Made by a program: the position numbers and the translations under genes. Shown one piece after another: positions 1 to 6,903 of a stretch of 9,037 nucleotides of DNA. The notes beneath the pieces were generated by a model. The model was not told the DNA's origin. It saw nothing but the letters and a program-made list of their open reading frames with translations, and did no database searches. The DNA is from Lachnospiraceae bacterium (GTDB taxonomy: Bacteria; Bacillota; Clostridia; Lachnospirales; Lachnospiraceae), in NCBI GenBank assembly GCA_003453515.1, contig DMLD01000081.1:1-9037 (forward strand), in the 5' to 3' direction. The first letter of the stretch is position 1. Each line of letters opens with the position of its first letter.

Positions 1-99
1 AGCAAAAGGCGTTAGAGAAGCAGGCTATAGCCGAGCAAAAGGCATTAGAGAAGCAGGCAGCAGCCGAGCAAAAGGCATTAGAGAAGCAGGCGGCGGCCG
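1..99 (+). repeat. Three tandem 33-base in-frame repeats
   Basis: Three contiguous 33-base units lie at 1-33, 34-66 and 67-99. They differ only at unit position 10 (G in the first copy, A in the others) and at a four-base patch near the unit end (TATA, AGCA, GGCG). Each unit encodes 11 residues, so copy number can change without shifting the frame. The array reaches the window edge and may continue upstream. The sequence after base 99 no longer matches the unit. Confidence 0.93.
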
Positions 100-275
100 A
101 TGAGAGAAGGAAAAAGCAGATAACCAAGAGCGTCGGAAACGCCATAGTGGGAACGCTTGGGCGGGAGGCAGGCAGATCCGCCCTGTCCGGGATGGGAAGT
201 ATCGGAAGAAAGGTCGGAGCAAACGCGGGAGCGTCGCTTGCAAGAGGGCTGTTTTCGGGTCTGTTCAAGCTGTGA
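1..275 (+). CDS. C-terminal part of a HerA-like (DUF853/YjgR-type) ATPase, 5' end outside window
   Basis: This is the 3' end of a gene that begins before the window; the reading frame (codons from base 3) is open to the TGA at 273-275 and gives about 90 residues. The visible protein has two parts. First come three copies of an 11-residue unit, close to EQKALEKQAAA, which should form a charged alpha-helical coiled coil. A basic stretch (DERRKKQ) follows, then a Gly/Ala/Arg tail with motifs such as GTLGREAGRSAL, GRKVGANAG and ARGLFSGLFKL. HerA-like helicases of the DUF853/YjgR family end in a Lys/Glu/Ala-rich helix followed by a similar glycine-rich 'GR..GR...RG..G.L' tail, so this assignment is by resemblance. 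The Walker A and B regions that would prove it lie upstream and cannot be seen. Another coiled-coil protein with a glycine-zipper tail is the main alternative. The gene ends 81 bases before rmlB and is functionally unrelated to the rhamnose genes. Confidence 0.55.
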   Translation, partial: QKALEKQAIAEQKALEKQAAAEQKALEKQAAADERRKKQITKSVGNAIVGTLGREAGRSALSGMGSIGRKVGANAGASLARGLFSGLFKL

Positions 276-299
276 AATAAACAAAATTTTCTTTATAAA
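271..299 (+). promoter_or_regulatory. Weak candidate promoter ahead of rmlB
   Basis: The only -10-like hexamer in the 81-base gap before rmlB is TATAAA at 294-299. The hexamer 17 bases upstream, TGTGAA at 271-276, matches the -35 consensus poorly. The TATAAA sits inside a perfect 12-base palindrome, TCTTTATAAAGA (290-301), which could be a small dyad operator or chance in an AT-rich stretch. No terminator with a T-run is visible between the upstream gene and rmlB, so read-through from upstream is also possible. Confidence 0.2.
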
Positions 300-356
300 G
301 AGACGTAAGCAGTCTGCCGATGAGGAAAAAAATAAAGCCGCGAAAGGAGCCTGATT

Positions 357-1442
357 ATGGTAACTTATCTGGTGACCGGAGGAGCCGGATTTATCGGATC
401 GAATTTCATACACTATATGTTCAGAAAGTACGGGGATGATATAAGGATCATCAATGCCGACAAGCTCACATATGCCGGCAATCTCGAGAATTTAAAGGAC
501 ATAGAAGGCAGGGACAACTACAGCTTTGTCAGGTGCGATGTCACCGACAGCAGGGCTGTAGCGGATATTTTTGATAAAAATGATATCGACCGTGTCGTAC
601 ACTTTGCGGCGGAGTCGCATGTGGACAGATCCATCATAGATCCCGAGGTGTTTGTCAGGACAAATGTGCTCGGAACACTGGTCATGCTCAACTGTGCGAG
701 GAGCGCGTGGGAGCGTGAGGACGGCAGCTATCCCGAGGGCAAGAGATTTCTGCACGTGTCGACCGATGAGGTATACGGCTCGCTTCCGGATGACGGGAAA
801 AGCTATTTTTATGAGACTACGCCGTACTCACCGCACAGTCCGTACTCAGCGAGCAAGGCGGGGTCTGATATGCTGGTGAAGTCGTATATGGACACCTACG
901 GATTCCCCGCCAATATAACAAATACGTCCAACAACTACGGACCGTATCAGTTTCCTGAGAAGCTGATACCGCTCATGATAAATAACGCGCTTGCCGGCAG
1001 AAGCCTTCCGGTGTACGGCGACGGGAAAAATATCAGGGACTGGCTCTATGTTGACGACCACGCAAAGGGAATAGATATGGTCTTGGAAAAGGGGAAGCCC
1101 TTTGAGACCTACAACATAGGCGGACACAACGAAAGACGCAATATCGAGATCGTAAAAACCATTATAAATACCTTAAGAGAGTTGCTTGACGAGGATGATG
1201 AGCGAAGGAAGCATATATCCGAGGAACTGATCGTCTATGTCGACGACAGAAAGGGGCATGACAGAAGGTATGCGATAGCTCCCGACAAGATAAAGAGCGA
1301 GATCGGGTGGGAGCCCGAGACTTCCTTTGAGGAAGGCATCAAAAAAACGATAAGGTGGTATCTCGAGCATACCGACTGGCTTGAACACGTGACAAGCGGA
1401 GAGTATGAGAGCTACTACGAGAAGATGTATGATCACAGGTGA
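357..1442 (+). CDS. rmlB: dTDP-glucose 4,6-dehydratase
   Basis: RmlB is the second enzyme of dTDP-L-rhamnose synthesis: it oxidises, dehydrates and re-reduces dTDP-glucose to dTDP-4-keto-6-deoxyglucose using tightly bound NAD+, in the cytoplasm. The 361-residue protein is an extended short-chain dehydrogenase of normal family length. The dinucleotide-binding glycine motif TGGAGFIG is at residues 7-14, HFAAESHVDRS at 82-92, and STDEVYG at 135-141, supplying the catalytic Thr-Asp-Glu triad (136-138). The YxxxK pair is Tyr163/Lys167 within SPYSASKAGSD. The substrate-side motifs NNYGPYQFPEKLIPL (192-206) and RDWLYVDDH (227-235) are also present. All key residues are intact. The ATG at 357 is chosen because AAGGAG at 344-349 lies seven bases ahead. 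It opens the rml cluster and is followed at once by rmlD. Confidence 0.97.
   Translation: MVTYLVTGGAGFIGSNFIHYMFRKYGDDIRIINADKLTYAGNLENLKDIEGRDNYSFVRCDVTDSRAVADIFDKNDIDRVVHFAAESHVDRSIIDPEVFVRTNVLGTLVMLNCARSAWEREDGSYPEGKRFLHVSTDEVYGSLPDDGKSYFYETTPYSPHSPYSASKAGSDMLVKSYMDTYGFPANITNTSNNYGPYQFPEKLIPLMINNALAGRSLPVYGDGKNIRDWLYVDDHAKGIDMVLEKGKPFETYNIGGHNERRNIEIVKTIINTLRELLDEDDERRKHISEELIVYVDDRKGHDRRYAIAPDKIKSEIGWEPETSFEEGIKKTIRWYLEHTDWLEHVTSGEYESYYEKMYDHR
1437..1442 (+). promoter_or_regulatory. Ribosome binding site that sets the rmlD start
   Basis: AGGTGA at 1437-1442 overlaps the rmlB stop codon and lies five bases before the ATG at 1448. An in-frame GTG at 1439 falls inside this site and therefore is unlikely to be the true start. 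Confidence 0.7.
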
Positions 1443-1447
1443 TATGT

Positions 1448-2335
1448 ATGAAAAGGATTCTTATTACGGGCTGCGGCGGACAGCTCGGACGCGCACTTAC
1501 AGATGAATATGAAGGAGAGGCAGCCCTGATCCTGACGGATACGGCGGATGCTGCCGTAGTGATACCGGGCGCTCATCCGCTGGATATAACAGATATCGAT
1601 GAGGTGACAGAGTTTGTTACGAGGGAACGACCGACGACCATCATCAACTGTGCAGCCATGACGAATGTGGACGGATGTGAAGCCAACCCCGACGCGGCGT
1701 ACAGGGTCAATGCTCTCGGAACAAGAAATCTCGCCGTAGCGGCTGAGAGCATCGGAGCGAAGCTTATACACATATCTACAGATTATGTTTTTTCGGGGAC
1801 CGATCCGAATCCTCTGCCGGAGTACGAGGAGCCTGATCCGCTGAGCGTATACGGTCGGACGAAGCTTGCCGGAGAGAGATATGTGGAGAGATTTTGCCGC
1901 AGGTGGTTTATCCTCAGAACGGCTTGGCTGTACGGCGAAGGGAAGAATTTTGTCCGTACCATGCTCTCGTTAGCCGAGGATCACGATGAGGTAAAGGTCG
2001 TGGACGATCAGATCGGTTCGCCGACATCGGCAGCGGAGCTCGCAAGGATGATAAAGAGGCTCGAGCCGACGATGAAATACGGCATATATCACACAACGTG
2101 TGAGGGACAGGTGAGCTGGGCGGATTTCGCAAGATATATATTTGAGCTTGCCGGGAAGAAAACCAAGGTCACATCCATAAGCTCGTCAGAGTACAAGGCG
2201 ATGAATCCTAAATCTGCCAAAAGACCCGCATTTTCGATACTTGCGGGAGATATGCTGAGGCTAAACGGGTTTCCGCCGATGGCAGACTGGAAGGATGCGA
2301 TCAGAGAGTATATGTTAAAGGAAGCGGGAAAGTGA
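1448..2335 (+). CDS. rmlD: dTDP-4-dehydrorhamnose reductase
   Basis: RmlD performs the last step of the pathway, reducing dTDP-4-keto-L-rhamnose to dTDP-L-rhamnose with NAD(P)H. The 295-residue product has the usual family length. The nucleotide-binding motif TGCGGQLG is at residues 7-14, NCAAMTNVDGCE at 67-78 and STDYVF at 110-115. The YxxxK catalytic pair is Tyr135/Lys139 (VYGRTKLAGE). RTAWLYG (157-163), DQIGSPTS (187-194) and the C-terminal KRPAFSIL (258-265) are further family signatures. The ATG at 1448 is preferred over the in-frame GTG at 1439 because it gives the canonical MKRILITG start and a well-placed AGGTGA. The coding region begins five bases after the rmlB stop, and its own stop shares one base with the rmlC start, so translation is probably coupled. 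Confidence 0.96.
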   Translation: MKRILITGCGGQLGRALTDEYEGEAALILTDTADAAVVIPGAHPLDITDIDEVTEFVTRERPTTIINCAAMTNVDGCEANPDAAYRVNALGTRNLAVAAESIGAKLIHISTDYVFSGTDPNPLPEYEEPDPLSVYGRTKLAGERYVERFCRRWFILRTAWLYGEGKNFVRTMLSLAEDHDEVKVVDDQIGSPTSAAELARMIKRLEPTMKYGIYHTTCEGQVSWADFARYIFELAGKKTKVTSISSSEYKAMNPKSAKRPAFSILAGDMLRLNGFPPMADWKDAIREYMLKEAGK

Positions 2336-2910
2336 TGGGAAAGATAAGTGTTATAAAGGATGCGGGAGGCATAAGCGGACTGTATGTGATAAGTCCTGCC
2401 GTGTTTGGCGACGAGCGCGGCTACTTTATGGAGACCTACAACGAGGCGGAATTCAGGGAAGCGGGTATCGACTGCACATTTGTTCAGGACAACCAGTCCA
2501 TGAGTAAGCGCGGTGTGCTAAGGGGACTTCACTATCAGATAAATTATCCGCAGGATAAGCTCGTGAGAGTTATAAGCGGTGAGGTCTACGACGTAGCAGT
2601 CGATCTGAGAAAGGGAAGCGCCACATTCGGAAAATGGTACGGAGTCAGGCTTTCCGCCGAAAACAAGAAGTCATTCTTCATACCGAAGAATTTTGCCCAC
2701 GGGTTTTTGGTGCTCTCGGAGAGTGCGGAATTTTTCTATAAGGTAACGGATTTTTATCATCCGGACGATGAGGGCGGTATACGGTTTGACGATCCCGAGC
2801 TTTCGATCGACTGGCCTATGGAAGGCATGAGCAGGGATGAGATCATCCTTTCCGAAAAGGATAAGCATCAGATGTCGTTTGCCGAATACAGGGAAAACAT
2901 GAAACAGTGA
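2335..2910 (+). CDS. rmlC: dTDP-4-dehydrorhamnose 3,5-epimerase
   Basis: RmlC epimerises dTDP-4-keto-6-deoxyglucose at C3 and C5, giving dTDP-4-keto-L-rhamnose for RmlD. The 191-residue protein is a single cupin (jelly-roll) domain. Visible signatures are VFGDERGYF (residues 23-31), [18 protein letters not shown] (51-68) with the catalytic-base His66, Lys75 in the QDKLVRV strand, [10 protein letters not shown] (86-95), IPKNFAHGF (116-124), Tyr135 in AEFFYKVT as the probable general acid, and LSEKD near the C-terminus (172-176). No key residue is missing. I chose the ATG at 2335, whose A is the last base of the rmlD stop (TGATG arrangement). An in-frame GTG at 2332 would add only one residue. 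AAAGGAAG at 2317-2324 is a plausible binding site, and re-initiation from rmlD is likely. Confidence 0.96.
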   Translation: MGKISVIKDAGGISGLYVISPAVFGDERGYFMETYNEAEFREAGIDCTFVQDNQSMSKRGVLRGLHYQINYPQDKLVRVISGEVYDVAVDLRKGSATFGKWYGVRLSAENKKSFFIPKNFAHGFLVLSESAEFFYKVTDFYHPDDEGGIRFDDPELSIDWPMEGMSRDEIILSEKDKHQMSFAEYRENMKQ

Positions 2911-2915
2911 CAAAG

Positions 2916-2921
2916 AGGTGA
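2916..2921 (+). promoter_or_regulatory. Ribosome binding site that sets the rmlA start
   Basis: AGGTGA at 2916-2921 is five bases before the ATG at 2927, the same site and spacing as at rmlD. An in-frame GTG at 2918 lies inside it and is unlikely to be used. Confidence 0.7.
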
Positions 2922-2926
2922 TCACG

Positions 2927-3805
2927 ATGAAGGGAATAGTACTCGCCGGAGGGTCGGGAACAAGGCTATATCCGCTGACTATGGTGACGAGCAAGCAGCT
3001 ACTTCCGATATATGACAAGCCCATGATATATTATCCGCTGTCAGTACTGATGCTTGCGGGGATAAGGCAGATACTTATTATCTCGACGCCGGAGGATCTG
3101 CCGAGGTTCAGGGAGCTGCTCGGTGACGGGTCGCAGTTTGGCATAGAGCTTAGCTACAAGGTACAGCCAAGCCCCGACGGACTTGCCCAGGCGTTCATAC
3201 TGGGTGAGGAGTTCATAGGAAATGACAGCGTGGCTATGGTTCTTGGAGACAATATTTTTCACGGACAGGGACTGACCGAGCTTCTTTTGGACGCCGCGTC
3301 CAGAGAGAGCGGAGCGACCATATTCGGATACTATGTTGAGGATCCGGAGAGGTTCGGTATAGTGGAGTTTGATGAGAACGGCTCCGTGATCTCGATAGAG
3401 GAAAAGCCGGAAAAGCCAAAGAGCAATTACTGTGTCACGGGCTTATATTTTTATGATAACAATGTAGTGTCCTATGCAAAGTCTCTGAAGCCCTCGAAGC
3501 GCGGTGAGCTCGAGATCACCGACCTCAACAGGATATACCTAAGCGAGGGCAGGCTGAACGTAAAGCTTTTGGGCAGAGGCTATACATGGCTTGATACGGG
3601 GACGCACGCGTCGCTGCTTGAGGCTTCCAACTTTGTAAGGACGATGGAAACACATCAGCACAGGAAGATAAGCTGTCTCGAGGAGATCGCTTATGAGAAC
3701 GGTTGGATAGGCCGCAAGGATATGGAAAAGGCGTATGAGTTCTACAAAAAGAACCAGTACGGGAGCTATATAAAGGATGTTCTCGACGGAAAGTACCATA
3801 CGTAA
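2927..3805 (+). CDS. rmlA: Glucose-1-phosphate thymidylyltransferase
   Basis: RmlA commits glucose-1-phosphate to the pathway, joining it to dTTP to make dTDP-glucose and pyrophosphate. It is the step usually inhibited by the end product dTDP-rhamnose. The 292-residue protein is a typical short-form sugar nucleotidyltransferase. It shows [11 protein letters not shown] (residues 8-18), [17 protein letters not shown] (22-38), PDGLAQAF (83-90), and LGDNIFHG (106-113) with metal-binding Asp108. [20 protein letters not shown] (158-177), GELEITDLN (183-191) and [10 protein letters not shown] (218-227) with the second metal ligand Asp223 complete the set. The start at 2927 gives the usual [10 protein letters not shown]-terminus; the coding region begins 16 bases after the rmlC stop. 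Its position at the end of the cluster (B-D-C-A) differs from the enterobacterial B-D-A-C order. Confidence 0.97.
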   Translation: MKGIVLAGGSGTRLYPLTMVTSKQLLPIYDKPMIYYPLSVLMLAGIRQILIISTPEDLPRFRELLGDGSQFGIELSYKVQPSPDGLAQAFILGEEFIGNDSVAMVLGDNIFHGQGLTELLLDAASRESGATIFGYYVEDPERFGIVEFDENGSVISIEEKPEKPKSNYCVTGLYFYDNNVVSYAKSLKPSKRGELEITDLNRIYLSEGRLNVKLLGRGYTWLDTGTHASLLEASNFVRTMETHQHRKISCLEEIAYENGWIGRKDMEKAYEFYKKNQYGSYIKDVLDGKYHT

Positions 3806-3817
3806 AGAAATATCAAT

Positions 3818-3842
3818 GAGACGCTGATATGATCGGCGTTTC
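3818..3842 (+). other. Intergenic stem-loop between rmlA and the GT2-TagF gene
   Basis: GAGACGCTGAT (3818-3828) pairs with ATCGGCGTTTC (3832-3842) around a three-base loop, giving 11 pairs of which two are G-U wobbles. No T-run follows on either strand, so it is not a classical intrinsic terminator. It may stabilise or process the upstream rml transcript, or partly separate expression of the two halves of the block. Confidence 0.6.
3825..3833 (+). promoter_or_regulatory. Possible extended -10 promoter for the GT2-TagF gene
   Basis: TGATATGAT at 3825-3833 fits the extended -10 pattern (TG, one base, then TATGAT, one mismatch from TATAAT). No convincing -35 hexamer lies 16-18 bases upstream. 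Transcription would begin near 3840, leaving a leader of about 45 bases. The element lies inside the stem-loop, so the two readings may be alternatives. Confidence 0.25.
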
Positions 3843-3872
3843 CATAAATATCAAAACATCATTTGCAACTAC

Positions 3873-3878
3873 AGGAGG
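3873..3878 (+). promoter_or_regulatory. Strong ribosome binding site for a GTG-started gene
   Basis: A perfect AGGAGG at 3873-3878 lies eight bases before the GTG at 3887. This decides the start, because no ATG in that frame occurs close upstream and the next in-frame ATG would remove the first GT2 beta strand. Confidence 0.85.
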
Positions 3879-3886
3879 ATGGATAA

Positions 3887-6142
3887 GTGAAGGTAAGTAT
3901 CATCATACCTTATAAGTATGAAATGCCACTGTTTAAAGACTGTATTGAGAGTCTGAAGGAGCAGACGGTCAAGGATTTTGAGGCAGTGATCGTATGTGCG
4001 CACTCGTCAAAGGAGGACATGGATGCCATACGCGGGATGGAGACGGATTTTCCGCTCCGTATCGCCCGGCTTCCCGAGGACAAGGACGGTGTGGCTGCAG
4101 CAAGAAACGAGGGGATCAGGCAGAGTCAGGGAGAGTATGTACTCTTTCTCGACTGTGATGACTACCTGTCACTTGATGCCATAGAGGATTATATCGAGAG
4201 AGCAAAGGATAACGATGTCGTGTACGCCGCCAGAAAGGTCACATGGCACGGACGCAAGGGCTATTATAATGCCAAGAGAAAGAAGCTCGAGGAGTCGATG
4301 GGCGTTAGCGCCGAGGAAGAGGACGAGGATGAGTGGGACAATGAGCTCTTTCTTCGCGACATACCCGAGGAGCTGGAGGATGACAGTGCGTGGGAAACCG
4401 TGTTTTCACCTATCATAAATTCCAATTCTATGATAACCGGCATTACGTCACTCGGCGTGCTGTACAAAAGAGAGTATCTCATCGAGAAGGGGCTGGAGTT
4501 TGATGAGAGCTATACCTATTATTCCGACCATACCTTTATCACAAGGGCGATGTGCGGGACGGATAAGGTGATGAGGATCAGACTAAGTCTCTATATCAAG
4601 AGACGCCATCAGGATCCGGTCAACATGCCCTCCCTTTCACAGCTCAGTGACGACCCGTACAGGGTCTTGGAGATGATGAGGGCGTACAAGGAGATGAAGA
4701 TCATACTCGGCGACAGAAGCGCTCTTATAGAAAACTATCTCGACGGAAAATTTATCAAGTATTATGTCAAGAGGATAGCACCCTTTTATCTTCGTGGCGA
4801 GAAAAATGACCGCCCCGCCATATTCAAGGAGGCATCCACCTGTCTTCCGCTCATATCGGATGCGGCGATGAAGAGATCAAGACGCTATTCAAGAAGACTT
4901 ATCCGTTATTCGAAGAAACACGATATGGATAAGATCGCGAAAAATGTTCGTCTGCACAGCGCCAAGCAGTCATTTTTCCGTATCATAAAAAATAAGGAGC
5001 GGATAAAGCATTATATATACAGAAAAATATATGTTAAAAAGCCTCTCGTTGAAAATATGATCATGTTCGAGAGCTTCTTCGGAAGGAATTATTCGGATTC
5101 TCCGAGGTATATATTTGAGTATCTGAATAAGAATTATCCCGGAAAGTATACCTATGTGTGGGTACACGCCGCAGGGAAAACGCTTGACATACCCTATCCC
5201 GCGCTTCAGGTCAAGAGAGGATCGATGAAATACCTTAAGTATCTGGCGAAGTCGAAATTTTTCGTGATGAATGTCAGACAGCCCAAGTTCTTTGTAAAGA
5301 GAGAGGGCACGAAGTTTTTGGAGACCTGGCACGGTACGCCGCTCAAAAAGCTTGTGTTTGACCAGGATGAGGTAGTGTTTGCATCACCGATGTACAAGAA
5401 AAATTTCTGGAACCAGACAAAGCAGTGGGATTATCTGATAGCTCCGAACAAGTTCAGCTCGGACATATTCAGAAGGTGTTTCATGTATGAGGGCGAGATG
5501 CTCGATACCGGATATCCGAGAAACGATATACTGCATCTGCCGGCTAACGAGTCGGATAAGCTTGTAAGGGAGATAAGAGGCGAGCTTGGTATTCCCGATG
5601 ACAAAAAGATCATACTCTACGCGCCTACGTGGAGAGACGATGAGAAGCTCGCGGCGGGCGAATACGCGTTTACTCTCGAGCTCGACCTTGACCGCATGAG
5701 AGAGGCGCTTGGCGATGAGTATGTGGTCGTGCTGCGTATGCACTACCTTATAGTAGATGCGATAGATTTCGACAAGTACACGGGCTTTGCTTACAACGGA
5801 AGTGCCTATGACGATATAGCGAGACTGTATCTGATATCGGATATACTTATCACGGATTACTCGTCGGTATTCTTTGACTATGCAAACCTGAAAAGACCGA
5901 TGCTGTTTTTCACCTATGATCTGGACAAATACGCCGGTGAGCTCAGGGGCTTTTACTTTGACATGAAGGAGGAGATCCCGGGACCGATGCTGTTTACCAC
6001 GGATGAGATCGTGGATTCGATCCGAAATATAGCAGCAATAGAGGAAAAATACAAGGATAAGTACGACGCGTTTTACGAGAAATTCTGCGGATGGGAGACA
6101 GGCGAATCTTCGAAGAGGGTCGTGGAAGAGATGCTTAAGTGA
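3887..6142 (+). CDS. GT2 glycosyltransferase fused to TagF-like CDP-glycerol glycerophosphotransferase
   Basis: This 751-residue protein has two catalytic domains. Residues 1 to about 245 form a family 2 glycosyltransferase: VSIIIPYK at 3-10, GVAAARNEGI at 68-77, the metal-binding LDCDDYL with Asp89, Asp91 and Asp92, and a likely catalytic-base Asp214 in YYSDHTF. Residues about 390-751 match TagF/TarL-type glycerophosphotransferases (Glyphos_transf family): WHGTPLKKL (481-489), GYPRND (542-547), YAPTWR (578-583), RMH (617-619) and ILITDYSSVFFDYANLKRPMLFF (653-675, read as two adjoining motifs). The C-terminal family transfers glycerol-phosphate from CDP-glycerol to a lipid-linked acceptor at the inner membrane face. 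The substrate of the GT2 half cannot be told from sequence. No transmembrane segment is evident; a very basic linker (about 329-386) could bind membrane. Residues 142-166 are an unusual acidic insert in the GT2 domain. It follows the rml genes, so a rhamnose-containing, glycerol-phosphate-bearing surface polymer is inferred. The GTG start is supported by AGGAGG eight bases ahead. Confidence 0.9.
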   Translation: MKVSIIIPYKYEMPLFKDCIESLKEQTVKDFEAVIVCAHSSKEDMDAIRGMETDFPLRIARLPEDKDGVAAARNEGIRQSQGEYVLFLDCDDYLSLDAIEDYIERAKDNDVVYAARKVTWHGRKGYYNAKRKKLEESMGVSAEEEDEDEWDNELFLRDIPEELEDDSAWETVFSPIINSNSMITGITSLGVLYKREYLIEKGLEFDESYTYYSDHTFITRAMCGTDKVMRIRLSLYIKRRHQDPVNMPSLSQLSDDPYRVLEMMRAYKEMKIILGDRSALIENYLDGKFIKYYVKRIAPFYLRGEKNDRPAIFKEASTCLPLISDAAMKRSRRYSRRLIRYSKKHDMDKIAKNVRLHSAKQSFFRIIKNKERIKHYIYRKIYVKKPLVENMIMFESFFGRNYSDSPRYIFEYLNKNYPGKYTYVWVHAAGKTLDIPYPALQVKRGSMKYLKYLAKSKFFVMNVRQPKFFVKREGTKFLETWHGTPLKKLVFDQDEVVFASPMYKKNFWNQTKQWDYLIAPNKFSSDIFRRCFMYEGEMLDTGYPRNDILHLPANESDKLVREIRGELGIPDDKKIILYAPTWRDDEKLAAGEYAFTLELDLDRMREALGDEYVVVLRMHYLIVDAIDFDKYTGFAYNGSAYDDIARLYLISDILITDYSSVFFDYANLKRPMLFFTYDLDKYAGELRGFYFDMKEEIPGPMLFTTDEIVDSIRNIAAIEEKYKDKYDAFYEKFCGWETGESSKRVVEEMLK

Positions 6143-6876
6143 TCATGGAAGCAAGATACGGATTTAAAGAAGGCTTGAGAGACGGGATACCCATAGGACT
6201 GGGCTATCTGTCGGTGTCGTTTACCTTCGGGATACTCTCGGTCATGGCGGGACTATACCCGTGGGAAGCGGTTTTGATATCCATGCTGAATGTGACCTCT
6301 GCCGGGCAGCTCTCGGGTATGACGGTGATGAGCACGGCGGGAGGCTATATCGAGCTTTTGATATCCCAGTTTACCATCAATATCAGATACTCGTTCATGT
6401 CGATATCCCTCACGCAGAAGCTGAGCGAGAGGTTTAAGGGCGTTTGGCGATTTTTGGCGGGCTTTATGATAACCGATGAGATATTTGCCGTGGCGGTCAC
6501 CAGACCGGTAGTCAGAAGGTCGTATTTTTTCGGACTTTGTATAGTCCCGTATATCGGGTGGACGATTGGAACGCTCATAGGTGCCGTACTGGGAGATGTG
6601 CTCCCGCTCTCGGTGATGAGTGCGCTGGGGATAGCGATATATGCGATGTTTGTCGCTATCGTGGTGCCGGAGATGAGGCGCGGACTGCCTGTCATAGGAA
6701 CGGTGTTTATAGCTATGGCGCTAAGCTGTCTGTTTTATTATGTCCCGGTACTAAGCAGGGTGCCGTCCGGTATAACCGTAAGCATATGCGCCATCGTGGC
6801 TGCTCTGGTCATGGCTATCGTAAAGCCTTTGCCTGAGACGGATGAGGAGAGCAGTGATACGGGAGCTGCCGATTAA
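6139..6876 (+). CDS. azlC: AzlC-type branched-chain amino acid exporter, large subunit
   Basis: AzlC with its small partner AzlD forms an inner-membrane exporter of branched-chain amino acids and analogues; BrnF and YgaZ are the best known relatives. The 245-residue product is almost wholly hydrophobic with several predicted membrane helices (about 17-37, 40-60, 100-120, 128-150, 156-176, 184-204, 208-228). Family signatures are GIPIGLGYLSVSFTFG (16-31), SAGQ (54-57), NIRYSFMS (81-88), TDEIFA (112-117) and IYAMFVAIVVPEMR (167-180). The acidic tail EESSD is short and variable. The GTG at 6139 overlaps the preceding stop by four bases (GTGA) and has GGAAGAG eight bases upstream; an ATG at 6145, two codons later, is the alternative start. 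The overlap points to translational coupling with the polymer gene. Confidence 0.93.
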   Translation: MIMEARYGFKEGLRDGIPIGLGYLSVSFTFGILSVMAGLYPWEAVLISMLNVTSAGQLSGMTVMSTAGGYIELLISQFTINIRYSFMSISLTQKLSERFKGVWRFLAGFMITDEIFAVAVTRPVVRRSYFFGLCIVPYIGWTIGTLIGAVLGDVLPLSVMSALGIAIYAMFVAIVVPEMRRGLPVIGTVFIAMALSCLFYYVPVLSRVPSGITVSICAIVAALVMAIVKPLPETDEESSDTGAAD

Positions 6877-6903
6877 GAGAATACTGCTCATGCCGGTATT
6901 CTT
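6877..6903 (+). other. Stem-loop between azlC and azlD
   Basis: GAGAATAC (6877-6884) can pair with GTATTCTT (6896-6903), with one G-U at the base. One further wobble and one G-C pair may extend it inward, leaving a seven-base loop. It begins immediately after the azlC stop. The downstream T-rich stretch (6908-6916) is separated by CCCG and overlaps the approach to the azlD binding site, so it may modulate or attenuate azlD expression rather than end transcription. Confidence 0.4.

Larger units (their letters stand above)
3808..3854 (+). repeat. Nine-base direct repeats flanking a hairpin
   Basis: AAATATCAA occurs at 3808-3816 and again at 3846-3854, on either side of the stem-loop at 3818-3842. 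The two copies start 38 bases apart. They might be paired protein-binding half-sites in the leader of the next gene, or chance in a short AT-rich gap. Confidence 0.5.

Noticed and set aside
1..99. A repeat array that might be read as CRISPR
   Set aside because: The units are directly adjacent with no spacers and continue one open reading frame, so they are coding tandem repeats.
290..301. Perfect palindrome TCTTTATAAAGA as a firm operator
   Set aside because: It is short, AT-rich and has no second copy near another start, so chance is a fair explanation; it is mentioned only with the weak promoter.
157..354. A 65-residue open frame on the + strand
   Set aside because: It overlaps the end of the HerA-like coding frame in another frame, has Cys/Arg-rich composition with no recognisable fold, and has no clear ribosome binding site.
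3818..3842. Intrinsic terminator after rmlA
   Set aside because: The stem is good but no T-run follows on the + strand or on the complementary strand, so I list it only as a stem-loop.
4264..4482. Serine-rich reading frame on the complementary strand
   Set aside because: Its serine runs are simply the antisense of the acidic-insert codons in the GT2 domain; no ribosome binding site or known family supports it.
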